Origin: Ureibacillus composti
GTDB taxonomy: Bacteria > Bacillota > Bacilli > Bacillales_A > Planococcaceae
Assembly (NCBI GenBank): GCA_030348875.1
Contig: JAUCEP010000002.1
Span: 575,001-639,000 of the forward strand
DNA: 64,000 bases
Direction: 5' to 3'
The number at the start of each line of letters is the position of its first letter. The first letter of the stretch is position 1. A program made the position numbers and the translations under genes. Of this stretch, positions 37,789 to 46,521 are shown piece by piece. A model generated the notes under the pieces. The model worked only from the letters and a program-made list of their open reading frames with translations. It did no database searches and was not told the DNA's origin.

Positions 37789-38673
37789 ATGCAAAATTAT
37801 ATTGATTTATGGGCAAAAACTGTAAAGACTGGAATCATCAAATCGAACTTGATTCCGATGATTGCCGCTTTAATGCTTGCCTTATATACCTACGAGTTAG
37901 ATTTTGTTGAAAATATACCGAATCTCATCTACGCAATTATCGGTTCTGCTTTTATCATAGGAGCAGCTGGTACATTTAATAACCTATATGATCGCGACAT
38001 TGATGCGATTATGCAAAGAACAAAAGAAAGACCTACTGTTACAGGTGAACTGAACACGAAATTAATTTTGATTGTCGCTATTATTTTATTAGTAGTGGGA
38101 ATTGCCATATTAGCATTAACAACACCACTTGCTGCTTTTTTAGGGTTTCTAGGTGTGTTTTTCTATGTCGTGCCCTATACAATGTGGACAAAAAGACGTA
38201 CCATTTGGAATACGGAAGTAGGAAGCATTTCAGGTGCAGTCCCTCCACTAATTGGGTGGGCAAGTGTGGCGCCAGATCTTTGGTATCCTGCAGTTTGGGC
38301 ATTATTTATCATCATGGTAATTTGGCAAATGCCTCACTTTTACGCTATTGCCATTCGTAAACAGGATGATTATGCTATAGCCAATATTCCAATGTTACCT
38401 GTTGTAAAAGGGCAAAGAAGAACGTATATCCAATCAAATGTTTATTTAGTTCTTCTAATGCTAACTAGCTTTCTATTTCTACCCTTAAGTATCGGATTAA
38501 CGCTTGCCTCAATAGTTCTTGGGGGAATTTGGCTATGGATTAGTTTCGTAGGGTACCGTCAAATGGACGGGAAGAAATGGGCTAATAAAATGTTTGGATA
38601 TTCATTGATTTACATGACAGTATTATTTGCAACGGTTATTATCTATGCGGTAGTCGGTATGTTTATTCAATAA
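37789..38673 (+). CDS. ctaB: Protoheme IX farnesyltransferase
   Basis: An integral-membrane UbiA-family prenyltransferase of 294 aa that converts heme B to heme O for terminal oxidases. The first Asp-rich motif NNLYDRDIDAIMQRTKERP is at about 63-81, and about seven to nine hydrophobic helices follow, with the second motif near YAIAIRKQDDYAIANIPMLP. GAGAGGAA precedes the ATG. In many Bacillales ctaB stands next to ctaA and the cta operon, but here it is alone. Confidence 0.94.
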   Translation: MQNYIDLWAKTVKTGIIKSNLIPMIAALMLALYTYELDFVENIPNLIYAIIGSAFIIGAAGTFNNLYDRDIDAIMQRTKERPTVTGELNTKLILIVAIILLVVGIAILALTTPLAAFLGFLGVFFYVVPYTMWTKRRTIWNTEVGSISGAVPPLIGWASVAPDLWYPAVWALFIIMVIWQMPHFYAIAIRKQDDYAIANIPMLPVVKGQRRTYIQSNVYLVLLMLTSFLFLPLSIGLTLASIVLGGIWLWISFVGYRQMDGKKWANKMFGYSLIYMTVLFATVIIYAVVGMFIQ

Positions 38674-38676
38674 TTG

Positions 38677-38714
38677 AAAAAGTTCGTCTCGAAAGTGAGG
38701 CGGACTTTTTTGTG
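38677..38714 (+). terminator. Intrinsic terminator after ctaB
   Basis: AAGTTCGTCTC pairs with GAGGCGGACTT around GAAAGT, followed by six T. Confidence 0.85.
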
Positions 38715-39406
38715 TTTATTATCTAAGGTGGTATAGGAAAAATCTGAATGGGAAAATAACTAAAGGACTTTTAAACGCATTTTCAGTAAAGCATTTAGAG
38801 AAAGCACCTGAATATGATCAAAAACTGGGTTTAGTTGTTAGCTGTTAATAATACACTCTCTCCAAAATAAGAATTTCGCTTTCGCTTATAAACAGGAAAA
38901 AAGCCGTCTCTCGGGAGACGGCTTTTTTCGGATTGACCTTTTAAAAGCATTTTTTATATATAAACTAGGGGAGGTTATATATCTTGTCGAACAGCTTTTA
39001 TGAGGGTTTGATATGAGCTTAACTAACACTATTACTAAAGAGCGATTATCATGAAGAGCAACCTCATGACTTTTTTAGTTTATCATCCTTTTTAAGAATA
39101 TGGGCAACTTGTATGTATATGTCACATTTTTATCACATTTCTGTTCACAGTTTCGCAATAATTGTTATATTACAATTAAGTTATCTCTAATAAAACAAAT
39201 GAATTATCACTAAAAAACACATGTTTAACAACGTTTTTTCTTGATATTTGAAGATGTGGTTTGTATTGATACAGTTTATCTATAATCTTTATTTTGTTAA
39301 TTTTATATTATGTTAATGTCGAAAAATTATAAAAATTTTATACCGTTTTCTTATCTGGAAAAGAAAAAACTGTGACATGGTTTACTGTCACAGTTTTACT
39401 AAATTA
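38715..39406. other. Long intergenic region with a free-standing terminator
   Basis: Almost 700 nt separate ctaB and the dipeptidase gene. The only strong element is a perfect terminator hairpin at 38897-38928 (AAAAAGCCGTCTC-TCGG-GAGACGGCTTTTTT), which has no supported gene in front of it. A short open frame before it (38720-38848) ends with APEYDQKLGLVVSC but lacks a start and ribosome site, possibly a gene remnant. A second terminator at 39366-39398 serves the dipeptidase. Otherwise AT-rich. Confidence 0.5.
39366..39398 (-). terminator. Intrinsic terminator
   Basis: AAACTGTGACA pairs with TGTCACAGTTT. It lies after the stop of the dipeptidase gene on the minus strand. Confidence 0.8.
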
Positions 39407-40792
39407 CTATTTAAAATTCAACGTCGCCACTTCATGTAAGTAATCTCCAAGAACTCGTAACCCTTTATCGAAGTTTTCTAAATGGAAGTGTTCGTTTGGC
39501 GCGTGGAAGTTTTCACTATTTAATCCAAATCCCATTAATACAACAGGCAACTGCAATATTTCATCGAATGCAGCGACAATTGGAATTGAACCGCCACCGC
39601 GTGTAAAAGCAGTAGGGACGTTGTAAACACGTTCATATGATTTGCCTGCCGCTTGAATTAAAGGATGGTCAAATGGTGTAATCCATGGTGCACCTTTATC
39701 GAATTCTGATACTTTCACTTCAACACCAGCTGGCTTATGTTTCTCAATATGTTTGCGAAGAAGAGCCACAATTTCATTTGGTTCTTGGTCTGGAACTAAA
39801 CGACAAGTAATTTTTGCACCGGCCTCAGCTGGAAGCACCGTTTTAATCCCTTCACCTGAAAAGCCTCCGAAGATTCCATTTACTTCTAGAGTAGGGCGAG
39901 CCCATGTTTGTTCTAAGTAAGAATAGCCTTTCTCACCAAATAATTCTTTGACCCCAACTTCTTCTTTTAATGCTTCTTCATCGAAATTTAAATCACGGTA
40001 TGCTTTTCTTTCTTCATCTGATAATGGACGAACTTGATCATAGAAGCCTTCCACTTGGATTGTACCGTGTTCATCATGGAAGGAAGCAACAATGTCTGCT
40101 AGGGCATGGATTGCATTTTGAACCCCACCACCGTAAAGACCTGAGTGAAGATCGCCTTTTGCTCCGCGTACATCTATCTGAACCCCAGTCAAACCTCGTA
40201 GTCCATAACATACTGCCGGCTTTCCTGGTGCATACAAGCCGGTATCCGAAATGACAATTAAATCTGCTTCAAGCTTCTCTTTATTTGCTTCAACGTAAGC
40301 TGGAAGGTTCGGGCTTCCGATTTCTTCTTCACCTTCGTAAATAAATTTCACGTTAACAGGAAGGGTACCTTCTGTTGCAAATAAAGCTTCAATCATTTTT
40401 AAGTGCATGAAAACTTGACCCTTATCATCTGAAGCCCCACGAGCAAATAATTTGTTGTCGCGTATTTCAGGGTTGAAGGGTTCGCTCTCCCAAAGATTTA
40501 ATGGATCAACAGGTTGTACATCGTAATGCCCATAGAAAAGAATAGTTGGTTTACCTTCAGCATGTAGCCATTCTCCATACACAACCGGATGTCCGGGAGT
40601 TTGGTCTACTGTTACATTTTCAATCTTTAATTTTGTTAGCGCATCTGCTAACCAGTTAGCGCCCTTTTGGATGTCTTCTTTATGCTCTGAAAGTGAGCTA
40701 ATACTTGGAATGCGTAAAAACTCCAAAAGTTCATTTAAGTGTTTTTCGCGGTTATTTGAGAAGTATTGATCGAGTGCTTGTAAATGACTCAT
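39407..40792 (-). CDS. M20 family dipeptidase
   Basis: A cytosolic zinc peptidase of 461 aa. Metal ligands appear in FYGHYDVQP (His of HxD), the bridging Asp in ARGASDDKGQ, EGEEEIGSP (catalytic Glu pair) and the C-terminal FGLNSENFHAPNEH (His). The insert RGLTGVQIDVRGAKGDLHSGLYGG is the dimerisation/lid domain. The layout is that of CNDP-like dipeptidases rather than PepV or of the HipO-type deacetylases seen in sulfur operons. Monocistronic. Confidence 0.92.
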   Translation of the reverse strand: MSHLQALDQYFSNNREKHLNELLEFLRIPSISSLSEHKEDIQKGANWLADALTKLKIENVTVDQTPGHPVVYGEWLHAEGKPTILFYGHYDVQPVDPLNLWESEPFNPEIRDNKLFARGASDDKGQVFMHLKMIEALFATEGTLPVNVKFIYEGEEEIGSPNLPAYVEANKEKLEADLIVISDTGLYAPGKPAVCYGLRGLTGVQIDVRGAKGDLHSGLYGGGVQNAIHALADIVASFHDEHGTIQVEGFYDQVRPLSDEERKAYRDLNFDEEALKEEVGVKELFGEKGYSYLEQTWARPTLEVNGIFGGFSGEGIKTVLPAEAGAKITCRLVPDQEPNEIVALLRKHIEKHKPAGVEVKVSEFDKGAPWITPFDHPLIQAAGKSYERVYNVPTAFTRGGGSIPIVAAFDEILQLPVVLMGFGLNSENFHAPNEHFHLENFDKGLRVLGDYLHEVATLNFK

Positions 40793-41041
40793 ACGGATCC
40801 CTCATTTCATAATTTCAGTAGCAGAATCAGTATAGCACAATTTGGCAAAAGTCAGTCAATTGAGGAACAGTTGGAAGAGGGAACCAGGAATTTGATGTTT
40901 TTAAGTGCTCACTCCCTGATATTACAAAGAAAAAATCCAAATCTTACATGAATGTAATGAAATTGAAAGCAAAAGCGATAGAGTGTAATCTTTTTTTTTG
41001 TGAAAATGGAAACATAAGTTAGTCAGACGGAGGATTTAATT

Positions 41042-41587
41042 ATGAATAAAAAATTAACAGACGTTTATGAGGAATTTCATCGATATATATATCATTTATG
41101 TTTAAAGCTTACACGTAACACAACTGAAGCAGAAGACTTAATGCAAGAAGTTTGGGTAAAAGTTGTGCGTAATGAAAAGCAAGTAACTCAAGTGGAACAT
41201 GTCAAAGCATGGTTAACAACAATTACAATGAATACTTTCCGGGACCGCTATCGTAAAAAAGTTCGTCGAAGCAAGTACATGTTGAGTCAACCTGAAACAT
41301 TAGACGTACCGATTTTAGATTTGGTTCCCAATAATGAAATTTCTACAGAAGAACAAGTAGAAAAAGTGGCTGTCACAAAAATCGTACAAGAGAAAATGCA
41401 GCAGTTAGATGGCATTTACCAAAAAACTCTTTGGTATTTCTACGTCGATCAATACTCATTAGCAGAAATCTCAAACTTAATGAAAGTCTCAATCGGTACA
41501 GTAAAATCACGCTTATTCCGCGCTAAAGCACGCTTAAAAGAAATTTTACTAGCTGACTCTTCATTATCAGAAGTTGTATTAGCATAA
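41042..41587 (+). CDS. ECF-like sigma-70 family factor
   Basis: An extracytoplasmic-function-type sigma factor of 181 aa. Region 2 (YEEFHRYIYHLCLKLTRNTTEAEDLMQEVWVKV, residues 8-40) and region 4 (LWYFYVDQYSLAEISNLMKVSIGTVKSRLFRAKARLKE, about 132-170) are clear; region 3 is missing as expected for ECF. AGACGGAGG precedes the ATG. No anti-sigma gene follows; a terminator and a repeat array do. How it is controlled cannot be told from here. Confidence 0.93.
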   Translation: MNKKLTDVYEEFHRYIYHLCLKLTRNTTEAEDLMQEVWVKVVRNEKQVTQVEHVKAWLTTITMNTFRDRYRKKVRRSKYMLSQPETLDVPILDLVPNNEISTEEQVEKVAVTKIVQEKMQQLDGIYQKTLWYFYVDQYSLAEISNLMKVSIGTVKSRLFRAKARLKEILLADSSLSEVVLA

Positions 41588-41597
41588 TTGAATAAAA

Positions 41598-41641
41598 TGA
41601 AAACACATGGTGCAGGAGAGGTGCATCATGTGTTTTTTTAT
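41598..41641 (+). terminator. Intrinsic terminator
   Basis: AACACATGGTGCA pairs with TGCATCATGTGTT around GGAGAGG, followed by seven T, right after the sigma-factor gene. Confidence 0.85.
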
Positions 41642-41699
41642 TGTTAATAAACTGTGGATACTTATCGCTAAAAAGTTCATTTAAAGTGTATGTGATAGG

Positions 41700-42005
41700 A
41701 GAAAGTTGACGAATGGGATATTGGAACAGACGATATTCACGGCTAAGCGGACGAAAGGGGGCCTTGAACGGACGAAACACAAAGCTAAGCGGATGAAAGG
41801 ACTCCCAGAACGGACGAAACACAAAGCTAAGCGGACGAAAGGGCCTCCGAACGGACGAAACACAAAGCTAAGCGGATGAAAGAGCTCCCTGAACGGACGA
41901 AACTAACGGCTAATCGGATGAAAGGGCTCCCTGAACGGATGAAACTCACGGCTAAGCGGACGAAAGGGGCCAGAACGGACGAAACTCACAGCTAAACGGA
42001 CAAAA
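41700..42005. repeat. Tandem repeat array, 42-bp period (21-bp halves)
   Basis: About seven units of 40-42 bp. Each contains two copies of CGGACGAAA or CGGATGAAA about 21 bp apart (CTAAGCGGACGAAAGGGG... then ...GAACGGACGAAACACAAAG). The sequence is unlike the array at 36821, but the period and two-half design are the same. It fills the space between the convergent sigma-factor and MarR genes. The minus-strand frames over it are repeat translations. Confidence 0.92.
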
Positions 42006-42072
42006 GAACTGCTTACACCAATAAAACAGCTACAGGAAATATCTCTTTTGTAAGGAAGCATTTTAACCCATA

Positions 42073-42106
42073 AAAAAGAGGGAACAAAAGTTGCTCCCTC
42101 ATTTTG
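42073..42106 (-). terminator. Terminator of the marR-like gene
   Basis: GAGGGAAC and GTTGCTCCCTC pair imperfectly around AAAA, followed on the minus strand by T-rich sequence. It overlaps the end of the MarR gene. Confidence 0.7.
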
Positions 42107-42530
42107 TCGATCCATTCAATTTGTCAAAGATGTTATGTAAAGTTTGGATTTCTTCGTTTGATAGCATACCGAACATTGATTGCGCCATTGCAGTCACTTG
42201 TGCCCGAGATTCTTCAAGAATCTTTTCACCTTCAGTGGTTATGGCGATTTGTGAGGCACGTCGATCGGCATTATTTTGTGTCTTTTCAATAAAACCACAT
42301 TTTAATAGCTTGGTGGTCAAAACAGTAACTCCACCAGTTGTCACCTTTAAGCGTTCAGCGATAGTAGAGGGACGTTTTGGACCCTCCTTCGCCAAAAGAT
42401 CTAGCAATAATATATGTGATTTTGAAAAGCCTAGTATATTGTGTTGATTCCATTCATTCGCCCATTTACGTTCTAATGAAGCGACTACTTCAAACAGAGA
42501 ATTAAGGTTTTCAAGTTTTTGGTTATCCAT
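42099..42530 (-). CDS. MarR family transcriptional regulator
   Basis: A 143-aa dimeric winged-helix repressor. The DNA-recognition part is KRPSTIAERLKVTTGGVTVLTTKLLKCGFIEK (about 58-90), with the wing NNADRRASQIAITTEGEKIL. ATG at 42530 is chosen because GGAG lies upstream; a GTG start five codons earlier overlaps that site. It lies next to, and on the same strand as, the Spx-like gene, whose promoter carries an inverted repeat, so cross-regulation is possible. Confidence 0.9.
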   Translation of the reverse strand: MDNQKLENLNSLFEVVASLERKWANEWNQHNILGFSKSHILLLDLLAKEGPKRPSTIAERLKVTTGGVTVLTTKLLKCGFIEKTQNNADRRASQIAITTEGEKILEESRAQVTAMAQSMFGMLSNEEIQTLHNIFDKLNGSTK

Positions 42531-42633
42531 TAAGGTCAGCTCCACTTACTTGCTTTGTATTGTAACGTCAATGGCTGTCTTTGCGGCGATGTGAAATCAC
42601 AGAAAGGGGGATAGCCACTCTTATTTACAATGA

Positions 42634-43038
42634 CTAAACTTGGCTAGCAAGCTTTTGCATTGCGCTCAATTCATATGCACGTACTTTACGTGGAATGAAG
42701 CGGCGAATATCCATTTCGTTATAACCAACCTGAATACGTTTCTCGTCAAGTAAGATAGGGCTTCTCAACATACGTGGATGTTGTTGGATCAAGTTGAATA
42801 AATCTTGAATGGATAATTGATCGATATCAATGTCAAGATTTTTGAAATCATTTGAGTTTGTAGCGATGATTTCATCTGTCCCATCTTCTGTCATACGTAA
42901 AATATTTTTAAACTCAGCTAACGATAAAGGCTGAGATGTAATGCGTTTTTCATTATATTGAATTTCATTTTCTTTTAACCATTTGATAGCTTTTCGTGAA
43001 GAGGAACAGCTAGATTGTGTATAAATTGTAACTGTCAT
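42634..43038 (-). CDS. Spx-family regulator with CxxS motif
   Basis: An ArsC-fold regulator of 134 aa that binds the RNA polymerase alpha C-terminal domain in characterised homologues. Conserved segments are FKNILRMTEDGTDEII, HPRMLRSPILLDEKRIQVGYNE and RRFIPRKVRAYEL. The redox switch is altered: the N-terminal motif is C11-S-S-S14, a CxxS in place of the CxxC of B. subtilis Spx. A one-cysteine form cannot make the intramolecular disulfide, so it may respond by S-thiolation or act independently of redox. It is a paralogue, not the likely housekeeping Spx. Confidence 0.9.
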   Translation of the reverse strand: MTVTIYTQSSCSSSRKAIKWLKENEIQYNEKRITSQPLSLAEFKNILRMTEDGTDEIIATNSNDFKNLDIDIDQLSIQDLFNLIQQHPRMLRSPILLDEKRIQVGYNEMDIRRFIPRKVRAYELSAMQKLASQV

Positions 43039-43113
43039 ATAAACTCCTCGCTTTCGTTTGTTTGATAATTAGCTTATCAATAAATTATTAACTTTATATT
43101 AATATCTTACTTG

Positions 43114-43142
43114 TAAGATAATGATAAGTCAATAGTTATTGG
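43114..43142 (-). promoter_or_regulatory. Promoter of the Spx-like gene with overlapping operator
   Basis: On the minus strand TTGACT (43142-43137) and TAAGAT (43119-43114) are separated by 17 nt. A perfect inverted repeat ATCTTAC-TT-GTAAGAT (43114-43129) overlaps the -10 box. A second one, TTGATAA-N5-TTATCAA at 43062-43080, lies downstream of the start point. Both look like dimeric repressor sites. Confidence 0.55.
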
Positions 43143-43399
43143 GTAAATCCTTTTTTGTGGAACCTTATTAATATTTGTAACCTTTTCTCTAAAAATATAT
43201 ACGTTTTGCCCAAGAAAAAGTTTCAATTATACGAAGAAAAATCCGATTTTAAATCGTTGAATTGGCGCAAAATTAGAATTTCTAAATTTGATAAAAATTA
43301 ATCATACAAATTATCATTTTTATTGAGGGATTTGTGACAAGGGTTTCATGATGAGTGCTAGGGCCTGATAATTTTCAACATAATAAAAGGAGGGGAACG
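43143..43399. other. Intergenic region upstream of the NERD gene
   Basis: AT-rich non-coding sequence between divergent genes. Apart from the ribosome site AAAGGAGGGG at 43387 nothing specific is recognised. Confidence 0.4.
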
Positions 43400-44362
43400 A
43401 TGCTTTTATTAACAAGAAGGGAACCGAGCGAAATCGCAATACTCCAGGGAATCTTGCATCGATTAGATAAAAATGCTTTGAATTTCAAGCAATTTGAGGA
43501 TCAATTAGCTCGAGCGAAATCAGGCTTTATAGGAGAGCAAAGGGTAGACCGAGAATGGCTAGACTTTCAGATTAATAAACCATATATATTGTTACATAGT
43601 TTGCACATGAAGAAAGATGCTGAATTCACACATCAAATTGATTCATTATTCATTAGCCAATATTTCATTCTTATTATTGAAGTTAAAAATTATTCAGGTC
43701 GCATTGAATTTGATGAAAACACACACCAATGCACACGTACACGTCCTGATGGGGGAGTTGATGGATTTGGTAATCCTATTGATCAAGTGAGGCGACATGC
43801 CGGTTTTATCAAGTCTCAGTTATCAAGGTTAGGTTATCAGCTACCTATTGAGCGTGCAGTGATTTTCTCACATCCTAATGCAGTGTTAGGAAAGGTTAAT
43901 ACAGATGTACTTATATTCCACGTGACAGGCCTTCGATACAAACTAGCAAGGCTTTTTGAAAAGCACCAAAAAGCTTTTATTTCAAAAGATGAACTACATT
44001 TAATCGGGCAAGAGTTCATTGCTCGACAACAACCCCGAAAATGGGAGCCGAAAATCGATTTAAGCAAACTACGAAAAGGAGTCTTATGTAGCCAGTGTAA
44101 CTACAGTATGCAAATGATTTACGAGCATGGGAAATGGATTTGTCCACGCTGTGGGAGTGTGGATCCAAATGCTTTTTACGAAGCCTTAAATGAATACCGT
44201 TTACTGTGGAGCAATCGAATTAGTAACAGTGAGTTTCGGGAATTTATGGGGATAAAATCGCAGAAGACCACATACCGGATCTTATCTGGATTAGATTTAG
44301 AAACGGAGGGAAAGTTAAGACATATGAGATATATTATTCCACCTAATATTCTTGAAAACTGA
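43400..44362 (+). CDS. NERD domain protein with zinc ribbon
   Basis: A 320-aa cytosolic protein. Residues about 40-160 form a NERD nuclease-related domain of the PD-(D/E)xK type, with GEQRVDREW, then IDSLFISQYFILIIEVKNYSG containing the E-x-K pair. A C-terminal zinc ribbon follows (C-x2-C-x13-C-x2-C starting at CSQCNYSM). ATG at 43400 has AAGGAGGGG upstream; the frame is open earlier without a site. Nuclease activity is suggested by the fold but untested; the gene ends 5 bp before a 21-bp tandem array. Confidence 0.88.
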   Translation: MLLLTRREPSEIAILQGILHRLDKNALNFKQFEDQLARAKSGFIGEQRVDREWLDFQINKPYILLHSLHMKKDAEFTHQIDSLFISQYFILIIEVKNYSGRIEFDENTHQCTRTRPDGGVDGFGNPIDQVRRHAGFIKSQLSRLGYQLPIERAVIFSHPNAVLGKVNTDVLIFHVTGLRYKLARLFEKHQKAFISKDELHLIGQEFIARQQPRKWEPKIDLSKLRKGVLCSQCNYSMQMIYEHGKWICPRCGSVDPNAFYEALNEYRLLWSNRISNSEFREFMGIKSQKTTYRILSGLDLETEGKLRHMRYIIPPNILEN

Positions 44363-44366
44363 AAAT

Positions 44367-44471
44367 GTCTTATAGATTGGAATAGATGTCCTATAGAATA
44401 AAAAAAGCGTCTTATAGAATTAAGTAATTGTCCTATAGAATAAAAAATGTGTCCCATAGGAAATAGAATTG
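44367..44471. repeat. Tandem repeat array, exact 21-bp period (five units)
   Basis: The motif GTC(C/T)(T/C)ATAG recurs at 44367, 44388, 44409, 44430 and 44451, exactly 21 bp apart; the A-rich spacers vary more than the motif. It begins 5 bp after the NERD gene stop. The motif is nearly the same as in the second array at 44674. Confidence 0.92.
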
Positions 44472-44673
44472 AGAAAAATACAAATCGAGCGCTAAGCTCA
44501 ATTTGTATTTTTTTATTACTTTCAATATTTATTTGATATTAAAATAATCCGAAATTTAATTTTGGAGTTTTTCATAAAACTGCGAAAACTTTATTTTGAA
44601 AAGTACTTTTCAGAAGCAATTATTTACTAAAAAAGCAATGTTTTTAATATGGAAATCTGATCAGAAGGAGCGT

Positions 44674-44778
44674 GTCCTATAGAAAATGAGAAGTGTCCTA
44701 TAGAAATCAAAAAGTGTCCGATAGAATCAAAAAAATGTCCTATAGAAATCAAAAAATGTCCGATATCATTCCACACAA
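44674..44778. repeat. Tandem repeat array, exact 21-bp period (second, five units)
   Basis: GTCC(T/G)ATAGAAA-type motifs lie at 44674, 44695, 44716, 44737 and 44758, again exactly 21 bp apart, with AAATCAAAAA spacers. It is separated from the first array by about 200 nt of AT-rich sequence (44472-44673) without a supported gene, but both lie between the same two convergent genes. Confidence 0.92.
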
Positions 44779-44815
44779 AAAAAATCGAGCCCCTTAACAA
44801 GGGCCCGATCACCAT
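44779..44815 (-). terminator. Terminator of the ABC-F gene
   Basis: CGAGCCCCTT pairs with AAGGGCCCG (one mismatch), with eight A on the plus strand acting as the T-run on the minus strand. Confidence 0.75.
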
Positions 44816-44828
44816 CACTAAACTTCTC

Positions 44829-46397
44829 TTATAAATCCGTCTTCCCACTAGTAAACCAATCCTGAACGTTCCAAACTTTTGTTACTAAGCCTTCATAAAA
44901 CTCAGGTTCGTGGGATACTAGTACGATTGTTCCTTTAAACTCTTGCATCGCACGTTTCAGCTCACTTTTAGCGTCTACGTCTAAGTGGTTTGTCGGTTCG
45001 TCAAAGATTAACCAGTTTGCTGGGTCCATCATTAATTTACATAAACGCACTTTTGCTTGCTCGCCCCCTGATAGGGAGTTTAAAGGACGTGTAATATGAT
45101 CCGTTTTAAGACCTGCTTTTGCTAAAGCTGCTCGAACTTGAGCTTGCTCCATACTTGGGAATGCATTCCATACATCATCGATTGGCGTAATTTTGTCTGC
45201 TTTTACTTCTTGTTCGAAGTAAGAAGGAGCTAAATAATCGCCTAAAATTACTTTTCCACCTAAAGGTTGTACTTTACCTAGCATTGTTTTCAGTAGTGTA
45301 GATTTCCCTACACCATTCATACCGACTAGGGCAATTTTTTCCCCACGTTCAATTGTAAACGTAAGTGGTGGTAATAATGGTTTTTCTTTATCGTATCCAA
45401 TGACTAAGTTATCAGCTTCAACAATAAAACGACTTGGTGTACGTGCTTCTTTAAATCCAAATTCAGGTTTGACAGCTGTTTCAGGGCGATCAATACGCTC
45501 TAAACGATCTAATTGTTTTGCGCGAGATTTTGCACGACCAGTTGTGGAGTATCGCGCTTTATTTTTTGCAATGAAATCTTCTTGTTTCTTAATAAACTCT
45601 TGTTGCTTTTCATAAGCATCAATATGTTGACGTTTATTAATTTCCGCAAGCTCTAAGAATTTCTCGTAAGTCGCAGTATAGCGAGTTAATTTTGAGAATT
45701 CTAATTGGAAAATGACATCTACAACTTCATTCATAAATTCTGTATCATGTGAAATCAATAAGAAGGCATGTGGGTAGTTCTTTAAATAATTTTTCAACCA
45801 CGTAATATGCTCTTCATCTAAGTAGTTTGTCGGCTCATCTAGTAACAATACTTTTGGTTTTTCAAGTAATAGTTTTGCGAGCAATACTTTCGTACGTTGT
45901 CCACCAGAAAGGGCGGCTACATCTCGTTCAAGACCAATAGCATCTAAACCAAGTCCACGTGCAACCTCTTCAATTTTCATATCTAAAGAATAGAAATCGC
46001 CTGCGTCTAATGCATCTTGTACTTCTGCCATTTGCTCAAGCAAATCCTCTAATTCTTCAGGAGTTGCTTCTGCCATCTTCCCAGTAATTTCATTTAATTC
46101 TTCTTCTTTTTTGTAAAGAGGGAGGAAGGCGTCACGTAATGCATCACGCATTGTACGACCTGCAGTTAACACAGTATGTTGGTCTAAATAACCGTAATGT
46201 GTACCTGGAAGCCACTCAACACGGCCAGTATCGTGAATAATTTGTCCTGTAATAATCCCCATTAATGTAGATTTCCCAACACCGTTTGCACCGACGAGTC
46301 CGATATGATCGCCCTCAACAAGACGGAATGACACGTCTTTAAAAAGAGTACGGTCACCAAAAGAATGACCTAAATTTTCGACTGTTAAAATTGCCAT
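44829..46397 (-). CDS. ABC-F family ATPase
   Basis: A cytosolic twin-ATPase of 522 aa with no membrane part. Walker A GANGVGKST (about 37-45) and GMNGVGKST (about 352-360), signatures ALSGGQRTK and LSGGEQAKV, Walker B VLLLDEPTNYLD and LIFDEPTNHLD. The interdomain linker (IKKQEDFIAKNKARYSTTGRAKSRAKQ) is typical of ABC-F proteins, which bind the ribosome E-site. Length and linker fit the housekeeping B. subtilis YdiF/YfmM group rather than antibiotic resistance proteins. That choice is inference. Confidence 0.92.
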   Translation of the reverse strand: MAILTVENLGHSFGDRTLFKDVSFRLVEGDHIGLVGANGVGKSTLMGIITGQIIHDTGRVEWLPGTHYGYLDQHTVLTAGRTMRDALRDAFLPLYKKEEELNEITGKMAEATPEELEDLLEQMAEVQDALDAGDFYSLDMKIEEVARGLGLDAIGLERDVAALSGGQRTKVLLAKLLLEKPKVLLLDEPTNYLDEEHITWLKNYLKNYPHAFLLISHDTEFMNEVVDVIFQLEFSKLTRYTATYEKFLELAEINKRQHIDAYEKQQEFIKKQEDFIAKNKARYSTTGRAKSRAKQLDRLERIDRPETAVKPEFGFKEARTPSRFIVEADNLVIGYDKEKPLLPPLTFTIERGEKIALVGMNGVGKSTLLKTMLGKVQPLGGKVILGDYLAPSYFEQEVKADKITPIDDVWNAFPSMEQAQVRAALAKAGLKTDHITRPLNSLSGGEQAKVRLCKLMMDPANWLIFDEPTNHLDVDAKSELKRAMQEFKGTIVLVSHEPEFYEGLVTKVWNVQDWFTSGKTDL

Positions 46398-46488
46398 TTA
46401 TATATGATCCTCCAATAATTTAAATTAAAATGGGATAAAATCTAGTAGCTTGCAAGCGTCATGATCTTGATCACTCGTATATATCCAT

Positions 46489-46521
46489 AAAAAAACTCGC
46501 GGGCTTACAACGCCGCGAGCT
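46489..46521 (-). terminator. Terminator containing the SE1832 stop codon
   Basis: CTCGCGG pairs with CCGCGAG around a loop that contains the TAA stop (46505-46507). On the minus strand TTTTTTT follows. Confidence 0.8.

Noticed and set aside
38705..38848. Short frame ending in APEYDQKLGLVVSC
   Set aside because: No start codon with ribosome site and a stop upstream of the only ATG frame; treated as a possible remnant, not a gene.
41523..42115. Minus-strand frames with RPFxxPFRPLSREY-like repeats
   Set aside because: Translation of the 41.7-kb array, with no start signals.
44176..44848. Minus-strand frames with repeated FYSIGHF motifs
   Set aside because: Translation of the 21-bp arrays (21 is a multiple of three).
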